From Isoetes taiwanensis (taxonomy: Eukaryota; Streptophyta; Lycopodiopsida; Isoetales; Isoetaceae), in assembly GCA_021234155.1 (NCBI GenBank), contig JAJEKV010000004.1:124001-188000 (forward strand): a stretch of DNA of 64,000 nt, in the 5' to 3' direction. Below the pieces are notes generated by a model that was given only the letters and a program-made list of their open reading frames with translations, did not search any database and was not told the DNA's origin. Positions 34,519 through 46,347 of the stretch are shown here, piece after piece (position 1 is the stretch's first letter; every line of letters starts with the position of its first letter). Made by a program: the position numbers and the translations under genes.

Positions 34519-34660
34519 ATCCCCAAAAGTGACCCTTAAAATTGATTATAAATTAATAAAAGGGTCAAAGTAATGATAGGATCTTGCTTAAAATGCTTAA
34601 ATTAGTGAGTAACAGCATGTAAATTGTGTAAATTGGGTGTGTTGGAGCGAGAAGGCCGAC

Positions 34661-34728
34661 GACTCAAGGGTGCGCTTGAGCATAGTTAGGGTCCCAACCT
34701 AACACCCCTCCCCAAGACTCTTAGAGCC
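34661..34728 (+). repeat. Hairpin repeat copy 3 (eroded outer stem)
   Basis: 210 bp after copy 2. The inner GTTAGGGTCCCAACCTAAC part is kept; the outer stem is weaker (GACTCAAGGGTGCGC / CAAGACTCTTAGAGCC). Confidence 0.82.
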
Positions 34729-34835
34729 ATTCAAGAAGCGGCACCAAACAAGACCCCAATTTTCGTCCAAGACGGGAGACTTTGCCGGCCAAAACCACCG
34801 GAAGACTAAATCGACCAAACCCTAAAAATCCAACC

Positions 34836-34843
34836 CTATAAAT
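34836..34843 (+). promoter_or_regulatory. TATA box for H3-like gene, element C
   Basis: ACCCTATAAATTC lies 108 bases before the ATG at 34951, in a leader with pyrimidine-rich sequence (TTTCTCCCGCAGC). The spacing matches the TATA boxes of both ORF-B copies. Confidence 0.6.
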
Positions 34844-34950
34844 TCTGGGGACATAGGCTCATTTTTTAGGTTTCTCCCGCAGCTTCCACGAGCTCCTTCT
34901 CATTAGCCGATCTTTTGGCCTGCTCTCCAAATCGGGATTTTGTCATTACA

Positions 34951-36165
34951 ATGGCTAGGACCAAACAAACCGGCAAGCCAAAGAAGGACGATAGGCCCAA
35001 TAGCCCAAGTGCTCGCATGGTGAAAAGGTAAGCTCAAAGATGCTCGGACGACAAACCGGCAATCGACATGGAGAGGCTGCCTAGGTACAGGTGAATTTGG
35101 AGAAGAGGCGGAGGAAAGAAGAAAAGGCAAAGAGGAAAGAAGAAAAGGCAAAGAAGAAAGAGGAAAAGGCAAAAGAAGAGAAGAAAGAGCCAAGAGGAAG
35201 GAGGAGAAAGCGAGAAATGTATGGATGAGGAGGTTATGGAACTGTAAGACGCACCAATGGCGAACTAAGAACCAAGAAAAAGAGAGGACCCCACCCCAAA
35301 GGAAAAAGGGTAATGACTCAAGAGCCCCGAATAAGAAGAGAAGAACCTGGCGGGCAGAACTATAAACGAAAGCCAACCGAAGGTGAACAACCCCCAACCT
35401 CGCTCTGAGGAGACTGAGGATATAGCAAAGATTCTTGGAGGCAACCCTTCCTGAATCCGGGAGAATCCTCACAGCCAAGCCTAACCTCAACCCAAAACAG
35501 AGGAAACCGCGAGGAAGAGCCAATCCCAACTCCAAACACGGTTGAGACACAGATTAACCTACCCCCGCTGCCCCACCATTCTTGGTATGGCAAGAAGCAA
35601 AGAAGCTAGATCAGAAGGCACCGGCAAGAAAGCAACCAAAACCGCCCGAGACTCGTACACCTTAGGACCCGGGAGAGGAGGTACAAGAAAGAATTAGCAG
35701 ATTACAAAGTATACAAGAAGATGCACTAAGACTACGCGACCTATTAATGAAACAAAAGGGGTCAAACCGCCGAAGGAGGGAGGCCAACTCGGGAAGCATT
35801 CCAGCTCAAACCCCGCCAGAACTACAGAACCCCCAAGAAGCCTATGAGGAGATCCCAAGACTCCCCTTTTGCCGAGCCTTGCGGGAAATCAAACACTTCC
35901 AAAGGAGCTACGGATTCCCTCATCCCAAGAGCAAAGATTCCGGAGGTTTGTCCGAGAAATCTTGTGGGAGTTCGACCCCAACAAGCTTAGTAACCAACGA
36001 CATGTTACTCGCTTTACAAGAAGCGAGATGGAGGTTGTGCAAGACCGAAGATTCATTAGCATGCACTCTCCATGCAAAAGAGTCACCCTTCAGCCAAAGG
36101 ATATGGCGGCTAAGTACATACAAGCGGAGGGACTAATAGAAGGGAAATTACTTTTTTGTAACTAA
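34951..36165 (+). pseudogene. Histone H3-like fusion gene, element C copy
   Basis: Starts MARTKQTGKPKKDDRPNSPS, the first six residues of histone H3 exactly, and meets a stop after 26 codons. Downstream frames encode K/E repeats (EEKAKRKEEKAKKKEEKAK near 35110-35170) and, at 35877-36130, the H3 fold in alternating frames: REIKHFQRSYGF, FRRFVREILWEFD, then ALQEARWRLCKTEDS and ACTLHAK in one frame, then KRVTLQPKDMAAKYIQAEG. H3's Cys-x-x-His pair in the helix 2-loop 2 region is kept. The overall span (about 405 codons) equals the B copy's layout. It is the most decayed core but the cleanest tail. A TATA box and three hairpins lie upstream, a Helitron just downstream. Confidence 0.85.
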
Positions 36166-36289
36166 CGGGATTATATCGATGTATAAAATTTTTGAATAAT
36201 AAAATATATCTTCTTTTTTATTTTCGTAAGGTGTTGGGTTCCGTGCAAAGGGAACGCGCATCTTACGCCGCATCGCGGCGTTCCTTCAA

Positions 36290-39204
36290 CTTTGCATCCT
36301 TGCGGGGGCGCAGTGGCGAAATTGAATGCCCAGTCTCAAGAAGGAAGGCGCCAAAATTGAATGTTACAGAATGGCAAATTTGAATTGCCTAAGGCCTATA
36401 CGAAATTGCTCCTCCGACTCTTCTTGGCGCCTCACTCTCATTTCCGGAACCTCAGCTCTCATTTCCGGCAAAGGTGAGCTATTCGTCCATTTCGTTTCCT
36501 TTTCTTCCATGCTTTCCATGCGGTTCGAGTTGTTGCCATGCTTACAGGTCGGATTCGTGAACGTGAACTATTCTTCCATTTTCTTTTCGTGATTTAGTTC
36601 CACGGTTTGGAGTTCATTGTGTTTCTTCTGGAGCCATTTCTTCTGGAGTTGGGTTTCGGATTTCTGATGCTTCGGATTTCTGCTGCTTGGGTTTGATTCA
36701 TGACCATTTAGTTTGATTCATCGCAACTATGTGTATTGCACGTTTGTTCCATGAAAATTCATTCCATTTATCAACCACTCCATCGTAGTGGAAGAGAATG
36801 ATGCTGAAGTTAAATGCGGAAACCGGAAAATGTAGAAATCGATGTTAATGACATCAAGGATGATGCGTTTCATAAAGCTAACTATTAATACCTTTTGAAT
36901 GATGCGGTCCACATACTGCTTTTGCTTTATCCCAACTGAAATTGCGAGCAAATTTTTTGGAGCATCCAAGTTATCCTGCACAATTATTTGCCCTTTAGAT
37001 ACTACTCGCTGTCAATTCCTTCAGATCCTTTCATATATCTACAACTAGACAGAATGAACATACCTCTGCCTTTCGAGAGTTCCATAATGGCTTAAGAGTC
37101 AGATCTGAAGTTTGCTGAATTATGCCTTTTGGTAAAGGATCACCATCACAAACGTGCTTATCTCTGCTAGCCTAGGAAATTCAAGGATATGTTAGAATAT
37201 ATCCTGCAAACCATATGTCCTACTTCTTCTTCTTTTTCTTCTTTCTGCTGCTTTGCAACTGTAGTTCTGGTATCTCAAGAAGGCCTCTAACTTGATTTCA
37301 TTGTTTGCTTGCAGTTTTTAGAGCCCACATACTTAGCAACCTCTGAAGCTTCAACGGGCTAAAGTTTCAGGTAAAATAATTTCTGCAACTGCATACTCTA
37401 GCTTTACATTGTCGCAATAGTCTACCTATGAAAGTCAACTAGGGCAGTATTTGTGGGACTCTGTTACATTGCAAAGATGGCACTTACATATTTGTTGCTT
37501 CCTGCAAATTCAGTGTGGGAAAGGGTAGAAAGAATCAGTTTAGTTTAAGTGCCGTCCTTTCCTTTGGCTGGTCCAAATGTTTTGGCCTTCTATAAAGCTG
37601 GTCCATTTGCAAATTTTTCATGTCTGTCCTTATTTAGAAATGTGGCTGCAGTATAATACGAAGGGGATATAAGCCCAAGATTATCACGCCTAGGCTGTCA
37701 AAATAGGTGACAATTTATCTTCCAAGGTTAGGCATGTAAAAGATAAATAGAACCAACTATCCACCGTAATTTTTGACAGTACCTTCTTGGCTTCCCAAAC
37801 CCGAGAATGCCTCTCCAGATCCCATAAGCTCATTTCAACCTTTATTCTGCAAAATGGCCAATATACTTGAGCAATTGAAGACACAATTCAAGCAAACAGC
37901 TTCTAAGAATTACACTTTGACCTCTTTGGACTGGCAACCAAATTGATAACTGTTTATCGGGTTACATATAGACAAGACGGTTGTTAATTTGCCTCTTCAG
38001 CAGGATCCAGGTTGATTTTATTCATTTTGTCAGTAGTTCTTACATGTACAAATGGCTTTCTATTCTCTATACCAAGGCACGCATTTGACCTAATGTTTTA
38101 ACAGTCAATGAACATCACATGTCAAAAATGTTAACGTGTTCCCATTTATCCTGGCCCAACTACCTATATTTTTATCCGCTGGTGTCCTCATAGGTGCCCT
38201 GGCATGCATATGCTCATGTATCATTGAATCCTTCTGCAGTAGCTATAGTTCATAGCTCTAATTGGCATGAGATACAACAATTACATAGCGGTAATCACTT
38301 TATAGCGGCAGAAACCTTCCATTTTATGTGTTAAAGTGTTCCATGTTCCTCTCATGTTCACTTATTTTCATGTTTTTCCAGATTTCTTTACCCATTTTCA
38401 GCATCAAGCACTGTTCTACTGCAGCAATATATTTCTGATTTGGTATGCATTTGGTTTCCCTATATGCCAATCTTTTAACAATATGTAATCAAAGGCAAGT
38501 TATTTGTTAAATTTTCATTCTTATCTTCAATTTCCATACTTTCATCATTTACAAAAGCTCACAAAATGTTTTGAAGCCTACAAATTTTGATCAGATCTAT
38601 TGATTTGCATTAGGTGTCGTAACCAAGGAAGGCATCCGTTCAGCTGGTGATTCGGTTTCTTTTGCAAGGTTAGTTTTCATGATTGTTTTATTTATTTATT
38701 GTTTTATATTGGAAAGGGTAGATCTGTAAGGGTTTAGATTTCCATATTGAGTCGAAAGGTTGCTTTTTTATTTCTCATATAAACAGTCCAGTTAAACTTG
38801 CCTTCAAGTTCTCCTCTACTATACACACGTGTCCATGCCAGTCCTTGCCTAAACTTGCTCTAATTTATTTTTCTATTGTCATGTAGATGGTGCAAATTTT
38901 GGTGCCATGGTATGCTTTTGGCAGCCATGTTGCCGAATGGTTGATTCGGAAGGAGGTGCATGTTAGTCGCATCTCCTTCGTCGTCAAAGCCTTGGGGTCG
39001 TGGTATGAGTGGCGACCTTGGAGGCCATGTCCAAAGTGTGTAGATGAGTTGATAAGTGTTGACATCGAGGATCTTATTGTGAAGCTTGAGAAATTCTATA
39101 GCCAAAGCACTTTTGTCGAAGTGAGGGAGGTCAAAGAGGTCATTGATGACATGTTGTTTGTGCTGAAGAATGGGGAAGATGGTTGGGAGAATAATATGGG
39201 TTGA
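36290..39204 (+). other. Exon-like region and 105-codon frame in Helitron left half
   Basis: The frame 38887-39204 (MVQILVPWYAFGSHVAEWLI ... ENNMG) follows a good splice acceptor (ATTGTCATGTAG). Upstream, exon-like pieces have consensus edges: donor GCAAAG|GTGAGC near 36472, pieces at 37315-37370 and about 38390-38445, and one ending TTGCAAG|GTTAGT near 38668. This looks like a gene with a long, spliced, mostly noncoding leader, either captured from the host or native to the Helitron. I do not recognise the product. It holds WYEWRPWRPCPKC, and the tail is acidic. Confidence 0.4.
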
Positions 39205-39829
39205 GAGTATAGTGAAGTGCAGGTCTTGGTTTATGTAGATAGGCCTTTTGAAAATGCTGTTGTAGCACTTTTTTTATGATAGAAGAGCATTGCCTTACAA
39301 TACTCTTTTTTGTACTTCATGATTTTTTGTACTTCATGAAAGTTATAAGGTACATTCCTTATGTACCTTTTTGATGTAATCCTATAACATGGTCAATGGA
39401 TAAAAAAGCTTATGTATTTATTATAGTCTCCTCATTTATATTTTTTTTCCTTTACTTGAACTTCAAGATTTCCTCTTTTTGGCACATTGTTAGTACATGA
39501 TACTCAAAGTACATAGCATTGTGTTCATTAAGGTGAAGACAAATAGTTTCCCTGTTTGATAGGGTTTAGGATTAGGTCGTTTATGACACTCCTAGGTTGT
39601 AAGTTTAGTTTCATGGTGGCATGGGCACGTGGTATATTTGAGGTCCTTCCCTACCTATAGAATTTATGTTCATCAATCTCTAAGATTCTTTTAGGGATGT
39701 AAGTGTGGAATTTACGTTCATCAATCTCTAAGATTCTTTTAGGGATGTAAGTTTGCGCGCTTATTTGACCCTTGGCTACCTTTCCAAATGCCCCATTGGT
39801 ATCCATAACCTCATCTTTATGCTTAGGGT

Positions 39830-42800
39830 ATGGTGACATCAAAAACCATGAGTCCTGGAACTTCTAAAGATGGCAAGGCTACAAATGTTACACCCGAACA
39901 AGAATCAAAGTCGGCTAGGAAGAGGCGTCTTGCCCGTAAGCGTAAATTAACATGGAGAGCACGAGCACGTGCAACAGGGGGAGACATGGTTGTGGATGAC
40001 CACATGTGCGAGGGAGTTGGACCTACATATGGAAGTATTGTTAGAAACTTGCAACGTGAGCTGAATGAGTGTATATCGATCAATGCATCAACAAGTGTGG
40101 ATGTTGTGACTTCGTTGCCAAGTGAAATTGTTGATGATGAGTGTGTTGAGGGTCTTCCAGCACGGTCCACTATGCATAGCAGTCCTCTGAAGCTTGCTCA
40201 AACCCCAGATGCTATACGACAAAATCCGTCTTATCAAACACCTAAGGAATTGGAGACTAAATTGGAGAAAAGCAATCGTCGAGCCCGAAGACGCATGGCC
40301 AAGGCTAAAGCATTAGCTGCAGAATTTGAGAATGTCACCTTAATGCCTAGAAGCACAACAATGGATTCATGTTTGACACAGCGGAGTGGGAATGCGTCTG
40401 ATGGTGGTAACCTTGGCCCGGGGTTGGGAGAGTGTCCCGGACTTGGGGACGTAGTGCAAGCCACCATTCCCTCAGTGCAGAGCGAGAGTATTGTTCCAGA
40501 GGGTGGTGCAGTGGAAGCGGTATTGCATCGAATTCACGTTGCAAGTGTGTCTACTGAAGAACCCAGCAGCATTGGTGCACGTGTTAGCATGAGAAGGAAG
40601 AACCTGAGGCATGCAGAGGCATTCCATGATGATGATGGAGATGCACCACCAAGCCGAGCCAATAATCAGGAGAAGGGTTGGATTTTGGAAAATAGCACGG
40701 ACCGATGCAACTCCTCAATATTGCGATCGCGGGAAGGATGAGCAAGAAATGCAAGGGCTTTGTGGCTTTGCTTTGGAAGGATGAACTTGATACATTGTGT
40801 TGTTCAAATGGGAAGGTTGCATTGCCACATTTCCCGACTCCCCCTCCAGCTCTCATGGACCTATACACACGGAAGGATGAGATTGGGAAGGACTTCCGAT
40901 CTGGTATTAGAAAATATAACAATGCTCTTGCATTTGCCTCATTGGTACATCAAACTTCGATGCCTCCTTGGCAAACTCCATTGGAGGTGTGTACACTTTT
41001 CGAGTCAGCTACGTGCATGTGTCACATGATGGGAACTTTGCTACCTGATAGCGAGGACACCGATCCGTGTTTTGCACAAATTTATATCATGGGCGGGGAT
41101 GAGTTGCAGCTAGAATGGCGACATCATCGGTGGTGGTGCGCGGCGTGATACAATGGCATGCCTTCACGCATGATGGCGGATGTAAATCCTTTTGTTCGTA
41201 TCTTCCTCGGCCCGGCGAGGTAATGCGAGCAAATCCGGTGTTGATATCGTCTTCAGTTCCAAGTGCAAACTGCGGGATTCGCGTAGGCGGCGGTATAGTG
41301 CTCCATCGCAAATGAGATAGCAATATTAATGCCGGTTGACAGCGGCCTGTAAGACAATCGGGAGACATTGTGGTACATTCTAAAGATGGAGGAATAAGGC
41401 ATATTGGCCTTTGCATTCATCATATGATGCTCTCCACTTTGCACTACTCTTCCCTATGGGCGTGATGGGTGGCATATTTGGGATCAAGCAAGTGAGCAGA
41501 TCAAAGGGAGTAACCATGTTGCAATTCTATAAGTATCATCTACAGTGCAGCTTGTGGCACATTATCACCATTGCATATTCTTTGGGAGATTGTTCCATGA
41601 GTACATTTGTGACATGTTTGCTAAGATGTGGCGGTCAAGATTGGGTTGGGTACAACTAAACCAAGCTCAATTACGTGCGAATTGTATAGTGGTATTGTGG
41701 ATTCCTTTTGGGCATGATGGTAATTCCATTGGGGCCGTGTCATTCTACCAGCAACATTTCTTGGAAGCACCACGTTATATGACTCAACTATACCAAGATG
41801 CAATGGCAATTGTTGGGGAGCTTGGCGACCAGATTTGTTCATCACTATTTGCCAACCCAAAGTGGCCAGAAATCACTAGGGGAGCTCATAAATGGCGGGA
41901 CCCGCCAAACTGATGACTGATTTAGTAGCCCGTGTCTTCTACCTAAAGTTGAAGGAGCTATTAGAGATTGTGTCACATCATGGCATATTTGGCGCATTTA
42001 CGCTAGGATTCATGTCATTGAGTTCGAAGAGGGGTCTTCCTCATGTGCATCTCCTTAACATATTGTACGGGGAGGACAAACCCGTAATGCTTCCGGTCGA
42101 GGATATAGATAAAGTGATTTGTGCGGAGATTCGGATAAGGAATCCAACCCCGAATTGTATGAGGTGGTCACCTGCGGCGGAGATGATGCATGGACCCCTG
42201 TGGCCCTACATATCCTAATGCTCCCTGTATGGTTGATGGGGTTTGCATAAAAAGGGTACCGAAGCAATTTACGGAGCGGACTATGATTAGCAGCGGCTAC
42301 CCACTCTCTGACGTAGAAATGATGGAAGAACTGTCTATCGAGAGATGGCATGAACATGGACAATAGATGGGTTGTACCCTACAATCCGTGGTTGTCGTGC
42401 TATTTTAGATGCCATATTAATGTTGAGATATGTGCCCATATTAAAGGGGAGTCAAATACTTATACAAGTACATTTACAAGGGTCCGGACATGATATCGGT
42501 GAACTTAGGACAAGGTTTGAGAGAGTGTCACCACGAGCACTATAGCGGATGACCATGATGAGGTTATTGATATATGTCAATGCCAAATACTAATACGCCT
42601 CGAGGGCGCATGGCGGTTGTTCAAGTTTGGATTGCAAGAACGAGAATCCTCATGTGGTGCGTTGGCAGTTCACCTTCTAATGAGCAGCCAATACTTTTCG
42701 ATGAGAATGGGACTTAGATGAAGTGGTTAACAATGCACATGACACCACTCTTATGGGTTGGTTTAGGGTGAATCTTTGCAAATGAATACCCGGTGTCCGT

Positions 42801-44871
42801 TACTTTGTTGTACCCGACTTTCCCAAGAGCTTTACTTGGAGCAAAGCGACATACAAATGGACAAAGCGTGAAGCGTATTAGGGATTATGCCATCGTGTGG
42901 GTAGAATGTACTTTGTGACTCCCTCCGCGGGGTGAACGATTCTATTTGGCGGATGTTGCTAAGCAATGTACACGAGCTTCGTCTTTTGAAGATCGAGAAC
43001 TGTTGCTGGTCATTTTGTGTGAGGCGTTCAAGAATGCATGCATCAAAGCATTATGATTGTGAATGATAATTGAGTGGCTAGAATGCCTACGAGAAGCATC
43101 ATCGTGGGGTATGCCCGTCAATTGCGACACTTATTTGCTTCAATTACATTTGGAATGTAACCCACTCTATCCACTTGATATTTGGAAGGAGTTGGAATAT
43201 AGGATGGTCGAAGATTTCCTAGACCGGGTTGCTTATGATGCTTATTCCAAGACAAGGTCACTTAAGTCGTTATGCTATTGACATGGCACTAATGGATGTG
43301 GAGGATCATATGCTGTCGGTTGGAAGGAGCACTGGCGAAATGGGCTTCAACTTACGAAGCGTGCTAGACACAACCACACTATTCGAGGGAGGAAATGATG
43401 TATGTGAGTATGGATAAAGTCCTATCGATTCGGAGAAGTTGAACATTGATCGGCGGTCGGTTTACGATCTTTGTTCTCGACCATGTGATCGATAAGACTG
43501 GTGGTGGGGTCTTCGTGAATGGCCCCTGGTGGAACCGGAAAACATATCTATATAACACTCTCCTAGAGGGTATGCGTGCAAGGGTTGGATTGCTCTGGCG
43601 GTTGCATCTTCGGTATTGCGTCGATTATTCTTGCAAGGTGGTCGAGCGGCTCATTCGGCGTTTCAAGATACCCATAGGGGCACATGAAGCATCTACTTGC
43701 AATATTCCAAGTCCGAATTGGCAAGACTCATCCGAGCATGTCGGTTGATTGTATGGGATGAGGCACCAATGATGCACAAATGGATATTTGAGGCGATGGA
43801 TAGAACATTGAGAGATGTGATGGGCAATGAGCAGACCCGTTTGGTGGGATTCCAATACTATTGGGAGGGATTTCCGACAAATACTACGAGTGGTTCCTAA
43901 AGGTTTGCAAGACAAATCGTAGAAGCTTCTCTAAAAGCGTTAAATATATACGGGATAGTGTGAGAGAATATAAACTGACAATCAACATGCGCGTCATGAA
44001 TGCATTGGGCTTAGATGCGCTTGAACAACAAGCATTTGCTGACTACTTACTAAGTATAGGAGATGGCCGAGAACCAACCTTTCCGGAGAAGGGTGTTGAC
44101 ATGGTCCATCTGCCACAGGATATATGCCTTGGCTCAGATGATGTGGATGATTTAATTCAGGACATATTTCCTGATATCCAACAGAACTGGAAAGAAGTGA
44201 TTTTCTGGACACATCGTGCAATACTATCGCCTTTGAACCATTTTGTCGATGAGATCAATAAGAAGGTGGCGTCTCTCATCCCTGGAGAGACGACAAATTA
44301 CTTTAGTGCTGATCGAATCATAGACACAGATGGCCAGCAAGCAGGTCTATATCCCATTGAGTTTCTTAATGCACAAACTCCAAGTGGTGTACCGCCCCAC
44401 GAGCTAAACCTAAAGGTGGGAATGATTGTAATGTTGTTGAGGTCTACATCGTTCAAGAAGGGCCTGTGCAATGGAACACGATTGATTATACGAAAGCTGG
44501 GAAGACGTGTCATTGAGGCACAGATAGTAACTGGGACACACGTTGGTGACACTGTGCTCCTATCGCGCATTCCAATTGTGCCTACCGATTCAGGTTTGCC
44601 ATTTCAGTTTGAAAGGGTGCAATTCCCTTTGCGGCCGGCCTTTGCCATGACCATAAACAAGTCCCAGGGCCAGACAATGCATAAGGTGGGGATATATCTT
44701 CCAAAGCCTGTCTTTACTCATGGACAATTATATGTGGCATTCTCAAGGGTACAAAATCGACAAGGAATTCGGGTTGCTATCAAAGACCCACCATCCATGC
44801 CTCAGGAAGACGCCACTACAGTCTCAAGGTTCACAAGGAACGTGGTTTACACGGATGCTTTGTGATGGAGG
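39830..44871 (+). pseudogene. Helitron Rep/helicase (RepHel)
   Basis: Rolling-circle replication initiator fused to a PIF1-like helicase. 39830-40741 is a basic, low-complexity N-terminus (ARKRRLARKRKLTWRARARA). The Helitron-like N domain follows at 40790-40960 (GKVALPHFPTPPP, YNNALAFASL). The Rep part includes IVVHSKDGGIRHIGLCIHH, RYMTQLYQDAMAIV and the HUH motif GLPHVHLL (near 42040). The two-tyrosine motif YLYKYIYKGPDM is near 42455. The helicase begins near 43440; its Walker A is shifted by one extra C (near 43520). The C-terminal half (43861-44865) is open: FAMTINKSQGQTMHKVGIYL and FTHGQLYVAFSRV. Several frameshifts make it a probable pseudogene. Confidence 0.9.
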
Positions 44872-44987
44872 TAAGTGTCATGTCCTCGACTAACGTTGTA
44901 ATGTCCATATATTGTATGTATATGTGTTTTATTGAGGGAGGTTTTCATGCTTCTTAGATGATTATTGATCTTCTGAATGTGTGCAGA

Positions 44988-45633
44988 TCATGAAGCCCTA
45001 CACACCTTTTGTACCTCGAGAACTTGGAAATCCTAAGCCGAGGGCGATAGTTCATGTACATCGTAGGGATGGTGAGTGAAAGATTTGTTAGTTCCAACAA
45101 TAACAATTGCTTATATGCTTCTTAATAGGATATGCTTCTTAATAGGATATATATTCTATCATTTATTAAGAAGTTCATCAATGCATGTTTCCTATCGTTT
45201 TCTGAAATGATACCTTTTTATTGTAGGGAGTTATGCGATAGTTGATAACACACGCTGGCGTGTTGCTGTGTTGGAGTCAAAAAAGTTCCCCTCTAAGTAT
45301 ACATGCAGGGGAACTTGCTTCACGCCAGGAGGCATCACACACATTGGTGTTTGCGATGGGAGACGGTTCAAGGCTTGGGCATCGATTCCACATGATGCAG
45401 TTGGTGATTATGAGCTTCCTGAGTTCCTAAGAAAGCATAACATCGTTGTTGGTACACCTGAGTCGCGCGTGTGGGACATGGTATCAGAGCATGTTTACAC
45501 GTTCATGTTCGCCACCATAGGCACGACGGGAGGAGCTTATATACCTATCGGCTTCGCAACTGAGCTTCGCATCGAGCCGACGGACGTTCCACGAGTTCTT
45601 TGGGACAGGTTCTTCATGATGTGGATCCATTGA
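44988..45633 (+). CDS. Spliced C-terminal exons downstream of the Helitron helicase
   Basis: After the helicase stop region a donor (GATGGAG|GTAAGT, 44871) pairs with an acceptor before ATCATGAAGCCC (44988: KPYTPFVPRELGNPKPRAIV). A second donor (GGGATG|GTGAGT, 45073) pairs with TTGTAG|GGAGTTATGCG (45229). The last exon encodes SYAIVDNTRWRVAVLESKKF, HIGVCDGRRFKAWASIP, HVYTFMFATIGTTGG and ends WDRFFMMWIH at 45633. It could be a RepHel extension or a separate small gene; I do not recognise the domain. 45634-45874 is noncoding. Confidence 0.5.
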
Positions 45634-45874
45634 GATTGATGGACATAACCTCATTTTGCACTAAAAGTATTTTGTATTTGCGTATAGAACCAGTATATTA
45701 GTTTAACATTTTGTTTGAACTTCATATTATGTGTACACTTTTAAAGGGTAAAGTTTGTTCAATATCTATATGTGTCTATTTCCACCTACACATATATTAC
45801 CTTCGATGCATTGTGCACATTCACGACACAACCACAACTAGCGCACATAAATGCCCTCATACATCCACGACTAA

Positions 45875-45904
45875 TGCCCGGCATCGCCGGGCACACGTTT
45901 CTAG
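45875..45904 (+). other. Helitron 3' terminus (hairpin plus CTAG)
   Basis: Perfect inverted repeat TGCCCGGC/GCCGGGCA around ATC, then CACGTTT, then CTAG and insertion before T. This is the canonical transposition stop signal. Confidence 0.9.
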
Positions 45905-45974
45905 TAGTTGTTTAAGAATGTACATTCATTAGGCACAGTATTAGTTTTGGAACAATTGGAGTAATTTCACCAAT

Positions 45975-46042
45975 GACTCCAAGAGTGCGCCAGAGCATAG
46001 TTAGGTCCCAACCTAACACCCCTCCCGCGCACTCTTAGAGCC
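45975..46042 (+). repeat. Hairpin repeat copy 4 (before ORF-B)
   Basis: Nearly identical to copy 2 (34451-34518), including CAGAGCATAGTTAGGTCCCA, but upstream of ORF-B. The same hairpin therefore precedes both accessory genes of element C. Confidence 0.9.
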
Positions 46043-46223
46043 GCCCAAACTTCCCAAGTTCATAACTTGAGCTAGACATACCCAAATCGACCAAAATTTG
46101 TTGCATTAGAACCCTAAGACTATAGGCAAGCCACTTCGAGCCTCAAATTAACCAAGAAACATTAGCCTCATCCCAAATGTCAGGAGTTTTAGAAACCCTA
46201 AAAAATTTTAGGGCATAAATTCC

Positions 46224-46233
46224 CTATATATAT
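46224..46233 (+). promoter_or_regulatory. TATA box for ORF-B, element C
   Basis: CTATATATAT, 115 bases before the ATG at 46348. The start context CGCCGCCATGGCT is an excellent plant initiation context. Confidence 0.65.
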
Positions 46234-46347
46234 CCCTCAAGATAACCCCTAAACCTCAACCACATAAGCTGCTCCTGCAATTGAGGCGATCTTCCAGCTT
46301 ACTCAGCGCCCCAGTTCCGTTTAACATCGGTAAAGACGCTCGCCGCC

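Larger units (their letters stand above)
36206..45904 (+). mobile_element. Helitron inserted between H3-like gene and ORF-B
   Basis: The 3' end is textbook: a 19-nt hairpin (TGCCCGGCATCGCCGGGCA, 45875-45893), a short spacer and CTAG at 45901-45904, followed by T. The 5' end is less certain; ATA|TCTTCTTTTTT at about 36206 is the best TC start. It encodes a Rep/helicase (39830-44871) with spliced extra exons, and a separate leftward region with exon-like structure. No target duplication is expected. Confidence 0.85.

Noticed and set aside
33990-34950. CRISPR-like array from the spaced hairpin repeats
   Set aside because: Only three copies at about 210-bp spacing with internal stems, in a plant retrotransposon leader; repeat and spacer lengths do not fit.
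39651-39842. Short tandem direct repeat (about 60 bp, AATTTA/CGTTCATCAATCTCTAAG) as a separate element
   Set aside because: Two copies only, just upstream of the RepHel frame; probably a local duplication in the Helitron.
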